DNA of 5,669 nucleotides from contig DATAXP010000067.1 of the NCBI GenBank assembly GCA_036272935.1, positions 1 through 5,669 on the forward strand, given 5' to 3'. The translations under genes were made by a program, and so were the position numbers. The first letter of the stretch is position 1. Every line of letters begins with the position of its first letter. The notes beneath the pieces were generated by a model. It did not search any database, was not told the DNA's origin, and saw only the letters and a list, made by a program, of their open reading frames with translations. This DNA is from DATAXP01 sp036272935. GTDB taxonomy: Bacteria; Planctomycetota; Planctomycetia; Pirellulales; PNKZ01. Below, one piece after another: positions 1-5,618 of this stretch.

Positions 1-2
1 AG

Positions 3-27
3 GAAGAGAAAAGGGGACATCACTGAT
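3..27 (-). repeat. Left inverted repeat of RAYT unit
   Basis: Read on the minus strand, this begins ATCAGTGATGTCCCCTTTT, then one base differing from the right copy, then TCTTC. It matches 737-761 at 24 of 25 positions in inverted orientation. The TGA stop of the transposase (20-22) lies inside it, so the repeat is partly coding. The first nine bases, ATCAGTGAT, form a small palindrome with a single central base. Confidence 0.85.
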
Positions 28-697
28 TGTCGGTGTTCTTCGGTGGTCGCCCTGGCCCGCGCAACGTGAATTCAAGGCCCAGCCGCTGGGCTGTGGCTCG
101 AACCCATGCCGTCGGGCCGAGTGGTCGGCCACGCTGAACGCACTTGCGCACCGCTTCGATCGATTCGGGCGACAGGACACGGTTGACCAGGTCGGTCCAG
201 CCACGCGGACGTTCCACCGGCCAGCCGCCCAGCGCCAGTTCCTTCCCGCGATGCGTGCGCTGCCAGAGTCCGCTCCAGCGCCATTGCTCGGCCCGTTCGA
301 CCAGGCCGGCACGTAGCGGGTTGGCCTCGACGTAACGACACAAGCTGAGGAAGTAATCATTCTCGGCGACCGGGAAGCTCTTGAAGCGACCTTGGTAGAG
401 ATGCCCGCCGCCGCGACGATGATAGTGCTCGTGATGGCGGCGCACGTGCGTGACTCCCACCCAGCCCATCCAGCGTCCCAACGCCTCGTCGGTCTTGGGC
501 CGGACCACCAGGTGCCAGTGGTTGGGCATCACGCAGTAGGTCAATAATTCGACCGGACAGCGTTCCATCCCTTCGCGCAGGACGCGCTCGAACGCTTCGT
601 AATCGGCCGGCTTGTGAAACAGCCGCATCCGGCCGTTCCCGCGATTGAGAACGTGGTAAACCATCCCCGCTTCGACGGCCCGGGCTGTGCGCGGCAT
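20..697 (-). CDS. REP-associated tyrosine transposase (RAYT, Y1_Tnp/IS200-like)
   Basis: Single-strand DNA nuclease/transposase of the Y1 HUH superfamily, 225 aa, a usual RAYT length. The N-terminus has the family opening YHVLNRGN (residues 14-21). The HUH metal-binding motif is H60-W61-H62 in MPNHWHLVV. The catalytic tyrosine is Tyr122 in YVEANPLRAGLV, preceded by HLYQGRFKSFPV (99-110). The C-terminus carries the RAYT-type RGRPLGPTAW segment (189-198) and a basic RGPGRPPK tail (213-220) that resembles an AT-hook. All core motifs are intact and there is no frameshift, so the enzyme may be active. ATG 697 is the first possible start, because an in-frame TGA lies three codons upstream. Its ribosome binding site is weak, with only a GATGGTG-like stretch. 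The gene runs opposite to all others here and ends inside an inverted repeat. Known family role: cleaving and joining REP-type palindromes. The actual target of this copy is inferred. Confidence 0.93.
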   Translation of the reverse strand: MPRTARAVEAGMVYHVLNRGNGRMRLFHKPADYEAFERVLREGMERCPVELLTYCVMPNHWHLVVRPKTDEALGRWMGWVGVTHVRRHHEHYHRRGGGHLYQGRFKSFPVAENDYFLSLCRYVEANPLRAGLVERAEQWRWSGLWQRTHRGKELALGGWPVERPRGWTDLVNRVLSPESIEAVRKCVQRGRPLGPTAWVRATAQRLGLEFTLRGPGRPPKNTDNQ

Positions 698-736
698 ACA
701 CCATCACGCTACCGAGTCAACCTCCCGGTCGTCAAT

Positions 737-761
737 ATCAGTGATGTCCCCTTTTTTCTTC
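737..761 (+). repeat. Right inverted repeat of RAYT unit
   Basis: Plus-strand copy of the left repeat: ATCAGTGATGTCCCCTTTT, one differing base, then TCTTC. It lies 39 nt upstream of the transposase start codon, so on the minus strand it sits in the leader of that gene. It ends 9 nt before the -35 box of the DUF1501 promoter. Confidence 0.85.
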
Positions 762-770
762 TATCCTGAG

Positions 771-799
771 TTGACGCTGCTCGGCAGTGAGTCCATAAT
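771..799 (+). promoter_or_regulatory. Sigma70-type promoter for DUF1501/DUF1080 operon
   Basis: The -35 box TTGACG (771-776) and -10 box CATAAT (794-799) each match the bacterial housekeeping consensus at five of six positions, with an ideal 17-nt spacer. Transcription would start near 806. That leaves about 78 nt of leader before the GTG at 884 and rules out the in-frame TTG at 800 as a start in this transcript. The promoter lies just outside the right repeat of the RAYT unit. It is a sequence match only, and planctomycete promoters are less well characterised. Confidence 0.6.
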
Positions 800-872
800 T
801 TGGCCGTCACTGTCCCACCTGATTCGTCGGCCGAGCCGCCCTCCAGCCCTAAGGTCGATGCCGCTCTAGAGC

Positions 873-877
873 AGGAG
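873..877 (+). promoter_or_regulatory. Ribosome binding site fixing DUF1501 start
   Basis: AGGAG lies 6 nt upstream of GTG 884, optimal Shine-Dalgarno placement. The upstream in-frame TTG at 800 has no comparable site and falls at the -10 box of the promoter. This decides the GTG start. Confidence 0.7.
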
Positions 878-883
878 TCTGGC

Positions 884-2320
884 GTGTCGCAACCGTTTGA
901 TCGCCGCTCGACACGTGGCCGCCGCGCTTTCCTTGTTGCCTCGACCGCCGGGTTCGCTGGTTTGCAGTTCGGTGTGCCGAACTTGATGGCAGGACCGTCG
1001 ACGGAGGCAGCTAGCGCCGCGTTGAGCCCACGCGCGAAGTCGACCATCCTGTTCTTTCTCTGCGGCGGCTCGTCGCACATCGACATGTGGGACCTCAAGC
1101 CCGAAGCGCCCACCGAGTACCGCGGCGTGTTCCAGCCGATTCCGACATCGGCGCCCGGCGTGCAAATCTCCGAGCATCTGCCGCTGACGGCCCAGCAGGC
1201 GCACCACCTGGCAATCGTTCGCTCGGTGTGCGGGACGGTGAACACGAACGATCACCATGCTGGTTACTACTACAACCTCACGGGCCACGCCGCTGACCCG
1301 ACGTTCCTTTCGCTCGGCAACAATCGCACGCCGATGGCCAGCGATTGGCCCTACATCGGTTGCGTGGTCGGCTCGCGCATTCCGTCGCGCGGCGGGCTGC
1401 CGGGGGCCGTGACGCTGCCGCACACGCCGAGCCGCAAGCCGTACACGAGGCCGGGACAGTTTGCCGCCCGGCTGGGAGTCGCCCAAGATCCGCTCTACGT
1501 GCTTGGCAGCCGCGAGCAGCCGCTGCATTTCGAAGCGCCGGCGCTGGTGCTCAGCGACGATGTCGACGTCGGCCGGCTGTCGTCGCGCGAGACGCTGTTG
1601 TCGGCGCTGAACGACGCACGGCGGAAGCTCGATGCCTCGGCCGGAGTCCAGCAGTGGACGGACCTGCAGCACCGGGCACTGGCGCTGCTCGGCTCGTCGC
1701 GAACCACGGCGGCCTTCAACGTCGCCGATGAGTCCGCCGCGGTCCGCCAGCGGTATGGCGAAACCGTCAACGGCATGAGCCTGCTGCTCGCCCGTCGGCT
1801 GGTCGAAGTCGGCGTTCCGTTCATTACCGTGTTCTGGAAGGAGGGGGACCAGAAGCTCGCCGACAAATGCCGCAGCGCGGGCGGGTGGGACACGCATGGC
1901 AATAATTTCAACTGTCTGCGCGAGAACCTGCTTCCGGAATTCGACCGCGGTTACTCGGCGCTGCTGGCCGATCTGAGCCAGCGCGGCCTGCTCGACGAGA
2001 CGCTGATCGTGGTGACGAGCGAAATGGGACGCACGCCAAAGATCGGCGATCGCCGCAGCGGCGGCGTCGGCGGAGCGGGACGCGATCACTGGACTCACTG
2101 TCAGAGCGTCATTCTCGCTGGCGGCGGCATCCGCGGCGGACAAGTCTTCGGCAGCAGTGATCGCCACGGCGCGTATCCGAAAGAGAAACCCGTCACGCCT
2201 GCTCATATCGCCAAGACCGTCTATCAACAGATGGGCGTTCGCGATCTTGAGGCGAAAGACCCCGACGGGCGCGTCTTCAACTTGCTGGCCGAAGGCGAAC
2301 CGCTTGCCGAATTGACGTAG
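884..2320 (+). CDS. Tat-exported DUF1501 family protein
   Basis: DUF1501 protein, 478 aa from GTG 884. The family is distantly related to the sulfatase/alkaline phosphatase superfamily, is very abundant in planctomycetes and has no assigned reaction. A twin-arginine signal is visible: TRGRRAFL (residues 10-17) followed by a hydrophobic stretch to about residue 33, which implies folded export. Family landmarks follow in order: FFLCGGSSHIDMWDLKP (57-73), HHAGYYYNLTGH (124-135), GGWDTHGNN (333-341), TSEMGRTPK (378-386) and GRDHWTH (399-405). The Asp and His residues in the last three motifs are candidate metal or active-site residues. A longer reading from TTG 800 adds 28 residues of low-complexity Ser/Pro/Glu sequence; the ribosome binding site and promoter position argue against it. 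In planctomycetes these genes often follow a DUF1549/DUF1553 (cytochrome c-like) gene. Here the upstream neighbour is the RAYT unit instead. The next gene starts 21 nt downstream, so the two are probably cotranscribed. Confidence 0.93.
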   Translation: MSQPFDRRSTRGRRAFLVASTAGFAGLQFGVPNLMAGPSTEAASAALSPRAKSTILFFLCGGSSHIDMWDLKPEAPTEYRGVFQPIPTSAPGVQISEHLPLTAQQAHHLAIVRSVCGTVNTNDHHAGYYYNLTGHAADPTFLSLGNNRTPMASDWPYIGCVVGSRIPSRGGLPGAVTLPHTPSRKPYTRPGQFAARLGVAQDPLYVLGSREQPLHFEAPALVLSDDVDVGRLSSRETLLSALNDARRKLDASAGVQQWTDLQHRALALLGSSRTTAAFNVADESAAVRQRYGETVNGMSLLLARRLVEVGVPFITVFWKEGDQKLADKCRSAGGWDTHGNNFNCLRENLLPEFDRGYSALLADLSQRGLLDETLIVVTSEMGRTPKIGDRRSGGVGGAGRDHWTHCQSVILAGGGIRGGQVFGSSDRHGAYPKEKPVTPAHIAKTVYQQMGVRDLEAKDPDGRVFNLLAEGEPLAELT

Positions 2321-2331
2321 ATTTAGCCCGC

Positions 2332-2335
2332 AGGA
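2332..2335 (+). promoter_or_regulatory. Ribosome binding site choosing ATG 2342
   Basis: AGGA ends 6 nt before ATG 2342. The in-frame TTG at 2336 would directly abut it, too close for initiation. The downstream ATG at 2375 has no purine-rich site ahead of it. Confidence 0.5.
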
Positions 2336-2341
2336 TTGCCA

Positions 2342-3832
2342 ATGTTGCAACTCGTTACCGTTTGTCGAATCCGAATGCTTCGCCGGCCGCTGGCGATCGT
2401 TGCGATTGTCCTCGGGGCGACGTGGCCGGCGATGGCCGACGACGCTGCCAAGGTCGCTCAGAATGCCGATCCATTTGCTGGAAAGTCGCTGGCCGGGTGG
2501 ACCACGGCCGAAGGCAAGCCGGTCGATCACGGTTGGGAGGTGGTCGACGGCGTGATCCACATGCAGCCGGGCTCGCCGCGGGCGGGCAACATCTTCACGG
2601 CGCGCGAATACGGCGACTTTACGCTCGCGTTCGAATGGAAGATCGCACCCGGCGGCAATAGCGGCATCAAGTACCGCGTACGTCCCTACGGCAAGAAGCT
2701 GCTCGGCTGCGAGTACCAGATCTACGACGACCTCGGGGCCAAGAAGCCGGCCCAGCCCAAGAACTCGGCCGGCGCGCTCTACGACCTTTACGAGCCGGCG
2801 CCGACCAAGAAGCTCAAGCCCGCCGGAGAATTCAACTCGGCGAAGATCGTGGTTCGCGGCAATCACGTCGAGCATTGGCTGAACGGCGAGCGCGTCGTCT
2901 CGGCCACGATCGGCGACGACGAGTGGCGACGCCGCGTGGCCGAGAGCAAGTTTTCCGAGTTCGGCGATTTTGCCCGCAACCCGCAAGGCAAGATCATGCT
3001 CACCGATCACGGCAGCGAAGTGTGGCTGCGCAATGTGCGCTTTGAGCCGATACCTGCGACGCAGGGAGACTACTCGCTCGATGAAGGCATCCCGTATCGG
3101 CCCGAAGCGACATTGTCGGACGACGACGGCGGGGCCGCGCGGTGCCGGCTCGACCTGTATCGTCCTACGGGCGTGAAGGGGTTTCCGACCGTGGTCTACT
3201 ATCACGGCGGCGGGCTGATTGGCGGCAAGCGTTCCATTCCCCCCGCCTTGAAGGAGCGCGGCTGGGCGGTGGTCGGGGCGAGTTACCGCTTGCACCCGCA
3301 GGTGCATTGCCCGGTGTATATCGAGGATGCGGCGGCGGCGCTCGCCTGGACGTTCAAGAACATCGAATCGTACGGCGGCGATCCGTCGAAGATTTTCGTC
3401 ACCGGCATCTCGGCAGGCGGCTACCTGACGACGATGATCGGCTTGGACAAGAGCTACCTCGCTGCCCACGAGATTGACCCGGACCGCATCGCCGCGTTGA
3501 TTCCCGTGACCGGCCAGATGATTACCCATTACACGGTCCGCGCCGATCAGGGCATCGAAAAAACACAGCCGACGATCGATCGCTATGCGCCGCTGTACCA
3601 CGTGCGCGGCGATGCTCCGCCGATCCTCTGCGTCACCGGCGGCTGGGAAGTCGACATGCTGATGCGCGCCGAGGAGAACCTGTATTTCGTTTCGATGATG
3701 AAACTCGTCGGCCACAAGCGCGTCCGCCAGGTGGTCATCGAAGGGGCCGACCACGGCCGTTGCGGCAAGGAATGTTGGCCGCACATAACGGAGTTTATCG
3801 AGCAAACGCTTGCCGAGCGCGGCGCGCCTTGA
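2342..3832 (+). CDS. Secreted DUF1080 (3-keto-disaccharide hydrolase-like) / alpha/beta-hydrolase fusion
   Basis: Two-domain secreted protein, 496 aa. The signal peptide has an arginine-rich start and the hydrophobic run PLAIVAIVLGATWPAMA, with likely cleavage after Ala32. Residues ~43-237 are a DUF1080 domain (3-keto-disaccharide hydrolase family, concanavalin-like fold), shown by GGNSGIKYR (104-112), CEYQIYDD (123-130), GALYDLYEP (144-152), EHWLNG (177-182) and KIMLTDHGSEVWLRN (217-231). Residues ~245-496 are an alpha/beta-hydrolase of the esterase/lipase type: oxyanion motif HGGG (288-291), nucleophile elbow GISAGG with Ser357, a probable acid Asp438 in GGWEVD, and His471 in GADHG. The full triad is present. 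Known family chemistry suggests glycoside cleavage in the first domain and ester cleavage in the second, for example deacylation of a polysaccharide. The substrate is unknown and the pairing is an inference. The gene lies 21 nt after the DUF1501 gene with no terminator seen between them. An alternative start is ATG 2375, which keeps the signal core. Confidence 0.9.
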   Translation: MLQLVTVCRIRMLRRPLAIVAIVLGATWPAMADDAAKVAQNADPFAGKSLAGWTTAEGKPVDHGWEVVDGVIHMQPGSPRAGNIFTAREYGDFTLAFEWKIAPGGNSGIKYRVRPYGKKLLGCEYQIYDDLGAKKPAQPKNSAGALYDLYEPAPTKKLKPAGEFNSAKIVVRGNHVEHWLNGERVVSATIGDDEWRRRVAESKFSEFGDFARNPQGKIMLTDHGSEVWLRNVRFEPIPATQGDYSLDEGIPYRPEATLSDDDGGAARCRLDLYRPTGVKGFPTVVYYHGGGLIGGKRSIPPALKERGWAVVGASYRLHPQVHCPVYIEDAAAALAWTFKNIESYGGDPSKIFVTGISAGGYLTTMIGLDKSYLAAHEIDPDRIAALIPVTGQMITHYTVRADQGIEKTQPTIDRYAPLYHVRGDAPPILCVTGGWEVDMLMRAEENLYFVSMMKLVGHKRVRQVVIEGADHGRCGKECWPHITEFIEQTLAERGAP

Positions 3833-3868
3833 TCGGCACGTTCGTGCGTCGAGATCGCTTTTCGGCGC

Positions 3869-3897
3869 TTTACCCACGGTTTCATGGCTAATACGAT
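3869..3897 (+). promoter_or_regulatory. Candidate promoter for the yceI-like gene
   Basis: TTTACC (3869-3874) and TACGAT (3892-3897) are separated by 17 nt, each matching the housekeeping consensus at four of six positions. The predicted start, near 3904, leaves about 50 nt before ATG 3957. The -10 box lies within the dyad at 3883-3904. The match is modest and it is the only candidate I find in this 124-nt gap. Confidence 0.35.
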
Positions 3898-3904
3898 AGC
3901 CATG
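3883..3904. promoter_or_regulatory. Perfect 8+8 bp dyad, operator-like
   Basis: CATGGCTA (3883-3890) and TAGCCATG (3897-3904) are exact inverted repeats around a 6-nt centre, ATACGA. The dyad overlaps the candidate -10 box and start site of the yceI-like gene, where a repressor would be expected to bind. It could instead form a hairpin at the 3' end of the upstream transcript, but no T-tract follows. The regulator is unknown. Confidence 0.45.
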
Positions 3905-3956
3905 TTCGATGTTCAGACGACCCGGCATCCCACGTCCTTCCAAGAGAACAAAGCTC

Positions 3957-4538
3957 ATGCAACGGTTGATTTCTTCAGCATTGATGATGGCAGTCGTGAT
4001 CGCGGGCGTCACCGGCGCCGCCGAGTGCGCCGTCGCGGCCGATGAGTACGCCTACGACCCGGTGCACTCGTCGGTCAGCTTCAAGGCACGGCATCTCGAT
4101 ATCAGTTGGATTCACGGCCGGTTCAACGAGGTCAGCGGGAAATTCACGATCGATCGCGAGCATCCTTCGCAATCGAACTTCGAGTTGTCGATCAAGGCCG
4201 ACAGCGTCGATACGGCGAACCAGAAGCGCGACGAGCACCTGCGGCAGCCCGACTACTTCGACACGAAACAGTTTCCGACCATCGACTTCAAAAGCACCAG
4301 CGTCAAGCCCATCGACGGCGGCTACGAAGTGACCGGCGAGTTTACGATGCACGGCGTGACGAAGCCGGTCACCGTCGTGTTGCGTGGCGGCAAAGAGCTG
4401 GAATTCAAGGGAGCGAAACGCGTCGGCTTCTCGACCGAGCTGTCGCTGAAGCGCAGCGACTTTGGTTTCGACAAGCACGCGATCGGCCCGATTGGCGACG
4501 AAGCCCTGATCTTCATCGATTGCGAAGGCGTGCGATAA
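3957..4538 (+). CDS. Secreted YceI family protein
   Basis: YceI-family protein, 193 aa, the usual length. The family has a lipocalin-like beta-barrel, and characterised members bind a polyisoprenoid chain in the periplasm. A signal peptide is clear: MQRLISS, then a hydrophobic core (8-22), with cleavage near AVAA|DE after residue 28. The mature part opens with YDPVHSSVSFKARHL (33-47), as expected, followed by GRFNEVSGKFTID (54-66), RDEHLRQPDYFDTKQFP (91-107), FTMHGVTKPVTV (129-140) and the typical KRSDFGFDK (165-173). ATG 3957 is chosen over the in-frame ATG 3909: the longer form puts 16 polar residues before the signal peptide. An AAGAGAA stretch about 9 nt upstream may serve as ribosome binding site. 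Cys24 is not in a lipobox, so this is not a predicted lipoprotein. The membrane-protein gene begins 7 nt after the stop, indicating cotranscription. The barrel ligand is inferred from the family. Confidence 0.93.
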   Translation: MQRLISSALMMAVVIAGVTGAAECAVAADEYAYDPVHSSVSFKARHLDISWIHGRFNEVSGKFTIDREHPSQSNFELSIKADSVDTANQKRDEHLRQPDYFDTKQFPTIDFKSTSVKPIDGGYEVTGEFTMHGVTKPVTVVLRGGKELEFKGAKRVGFSTELSLKRSDFGFDKHAIGPIGDEALIFIDCEGVR

Positions 4539-4545
4539 CCCGTTG

Positions 4546-5475
4546 ATGCCCGACCCGCTGCTGTACTTGCAGGCAATCGCGGCATCGGCCGCCGTCGGTG
4601 CATTGGTCGTGATGGCGATCGTTGGCAGATGTCGGCCGGTGAGCACGCTGCGGTTGAGCACGGCGTGCGTCGTGGGGATCGGCGTCAGCGCTTTCGTCGG
4701 CGCGGTGGTGCTGCGCTTGCCTGTCGCGTGGCCGCCGCGCAACGGGCTCGATCGGCTCTCGACCATCGTGCTGCCGGCCGTGCTTTTGATCGAGTGGCTC
4801 GGCGGCCTGGAGCGCGTGCCGCGCTGGTTCGCGTGGTTGCTGCGACTGACCCTGGCGGCTGTGAGCGCAGCGATCCTGCTGTATGGTTCCGTGTATCTGC
4901 GTGGCCCGGGGCGCGAGTGGACGTTCTTGCAAGCGAATGTGTCCCTGGTCGTCGGCGGTGCGTTGCTCGCCGCATTGTGGGCGCTCGTCTCGTGGTTGTC
5001 GCAGCGATCGCCAGGCGTTTCCATTCCGCTAGCCTTGGCGCTTTCGATCCTCTCCGCGGGCATGGCGATCATGATGGCCGGCTACATCGCCGGCGGCGCA
5101 GCCGCGGTGATCCTCGCGGCGGCGCTCGCCACGGTGACCATCGTCGCGCGTTGCATCACGAAGTGTGCCGCTCCGCAGGCGATCGTCGGTGCAGGAGTGA
5201 TAGGGCTATTCGGTTTCGTAACGGTTGGCCTGTTCTTCGGGCGCCTTTCTTATGCAAGTGCCGTAGCGATGTTGTTCGCGCCGCCGTTGTGCTGGACGAC
5301 GGAACTTCCGCCGCTGCGGTGCCAGAAGCCTTGGGTTGTCGAATCGCTGCGGCTGTCGCTGGTGGCGATCCCGCTCGTCGTAGTGCTAGGCTTCGCGGCG
5401 CTGGAGTTTCAACGACACACGGCGCCGCTGCTGGGTTCAGTGGGCGCGGCAGAAACCACGGATGAACACAGATAA
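4546..5475 (+). CDS. Multi-pass membrane protein of unknown function
   Basis: I do not recognise this 309-aa protein. It is strongly hydrophobic, with about eight or nine predicted membrane helices: roughly residues 5-27, 38-58, 71-87, 95-118, 131-151, 159-180 and 182-202, 212-232, and 268-287. The loops are short and there is no obvious enzyme motif. It has only two histidines (291 and 308), both near the C-terminus, so it is not a haem-binding cytochrome b561, the membrane partner often found next to yceI. ATG 4546 is used; TTG 4543, one codon earlier, is equally possible. The only purine-rich stretch (GAAGG, 4524-4528) is far from either, so translation may be coupled to the yceI-like gene, whose stop is 7 nt upstream. 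The last seven residues (303-309) and the TAA are read from the dispersed-type repeat at 5454-5528, so the original C-terminus may have been different. Being real is supported by its long hydrophobic pattern and operon position. Confidence 0.8.
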   Translation: MPDPLLYLQAIAASAAVGALVVMAIVGRCRPVSTLRLSTACVVGIGVSAFVGAVVLRLPVAWPPRNGLDRLSTIVLPAVLLIEWLGGLERVPRWFAWLLRLTLAAVSAAILLYGSVYLRGPGREWTFLQANVSLVVGGALLAALWALVSWLSQRSPGVSIPLALALSILSAGMAIMMAGYIAGGAAAVILAAALATVTIVARCITKCAAPQAIVGAGVIGLFGFVTVGLFFGRLSYASAVAMLFAPPLCWTTELPPLRCQKPWVVESLRLSLVAIPLVVVLGFAALEFQRHTAPLLGSVGAAETTDEHR

Positions 5476-5528
5476 ACACGGCTGAAGAAGGCTTCTCTTT
5501 ATCCGTGCCATCCGCGTAATCCGTGGTT
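5454..5528. repeat. Composite palindromic repeat with phased short direct repeats
   Basis: The outer arms AACCACGGAT (5454-5463) and ATCCGTGGTT (5519-5528) are exact inverted repeats. The left half contains three tandem 10-nt units (CACGGATGAA, CACAGATAAA, CACGGCTGAA; 5457-5486). The right half contains three tandem 9-nt units (ATCCGTGCC, ATCCGCGTA, ATCCGTGGT; 5501-5527) with the same core in the opposite orientation. A small palindrome, AGAAG-G-CTTCT (5486-5496), sits at the centre. From memory, closely similar ATCCGTG-rich sequences recur between genes in planctomycetes and several other phyla, so this is probably a dispersed repeat copy. It overlaps the end of the membrane-protein gene. 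Confidence 0.75.
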
Positions 5529-5529
5529 C

Positions 5530-5580
5530 AAAAACAGCGAGCGCGCAGCGCGGCACAGTTGGCCGCGCTGCGGCTCGCTG
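5530..5580 (-). terminator. Intrinsic terminator on the minus strand
   Basis: A strong GC-rich hairpin: an 8-bp outer stem (5535-5542 with 5573-5580), a small 2/1 internal loop, a 10-bp inner stem (5545-5554 with 5562-5571) and a 7-nt loop. Read on the minus strand it is followed directly by TTTTT (5534-5530), the classic intrinsic terminator layout. It would end a transcript entering from beyond the right edge. A minus-strand frame stops with TAA at 5644-5642, about 60 nt upstream, but too little of it is visible to call a gene. On the plus strand there is no T-tract, so it would stop the membrane-protein transcript only weakly. Confidence 0.55.
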
Positions 5581-5618
5581 GTCACGAAACACCGTTTGGA
5601 CGCCGGGCCCGCTCGTGC

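Larger units (their letters stand above)
3..761 (-). mobile_element. RAYT transposase unit bounded by inverted repeats
   Basis: A 759-bp unit made of one Y1/HUH transposase gene enclosed by 25-nt inverted repeats (3-27 and 737-761, 24 of 25 identical). Almost nothing else lies inside: the left repeat overlaps the 3' end of the gene and only 39 nt separate the right repeat from the start codon. This is seen directly. RAYTs are known to be domesticated or semi-mobile relatives of IS200/IS605 transposases that act on short palindromic repeats in trans. It is an inference that these repeats are the ends the enzyme recognises. The window begins 2 nt outside the left repeat, so the left boundary and any target-site change cannot be judged. 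Confidence 0.7.

Noticed and set aside
698..736. Dedicated promoter and strong ribosome binding site for the transposase.
   Set aside because: TTGACG and TTGACT occur on the minus strand, but no -10 box is found at suitable spacing, and GGGAGG lies 23 nt from the ATG, too far for initiation.
3833..3866. Terminator after the DUF1080-hydrolase gene.
   Set aside because: Only a 4-bp GCAC/GTGC stem with a tetraloop is visible, with no directly following T-tract; too weak to call.
866..4012. Very long antisense open frame on the minus strand (1048 codons).
   Set aside because: It lies opposite three well-recognised genes, has arginine- and alanine-rich sequence without family motifs, and is the expected shadow of high-GC coding DNA.
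3975..5072. Minus-strand open frame of 365 codons opposite the yceI and membrane-protein genes.
   Set aside because: It is antisense to a clear YceI domain and to a protein with a consistent membrane-helix pattern; its own translation shows no motif.
4629..5465. Alternative plus-strand frame of 278 codons within the membrane-protein gene.
   Set aside because: It is rich in Arg/Ala with no hydrophobic segments or motifs; the overlapping frame has a coherent multi-helix pattern and operon position.
4546..5475. Membrane protein as a cytochrome b561 partner of YceI.
   Set aside because: Only two histidines, both at the C-terminal end, so the haem-ligand pattern is missing.
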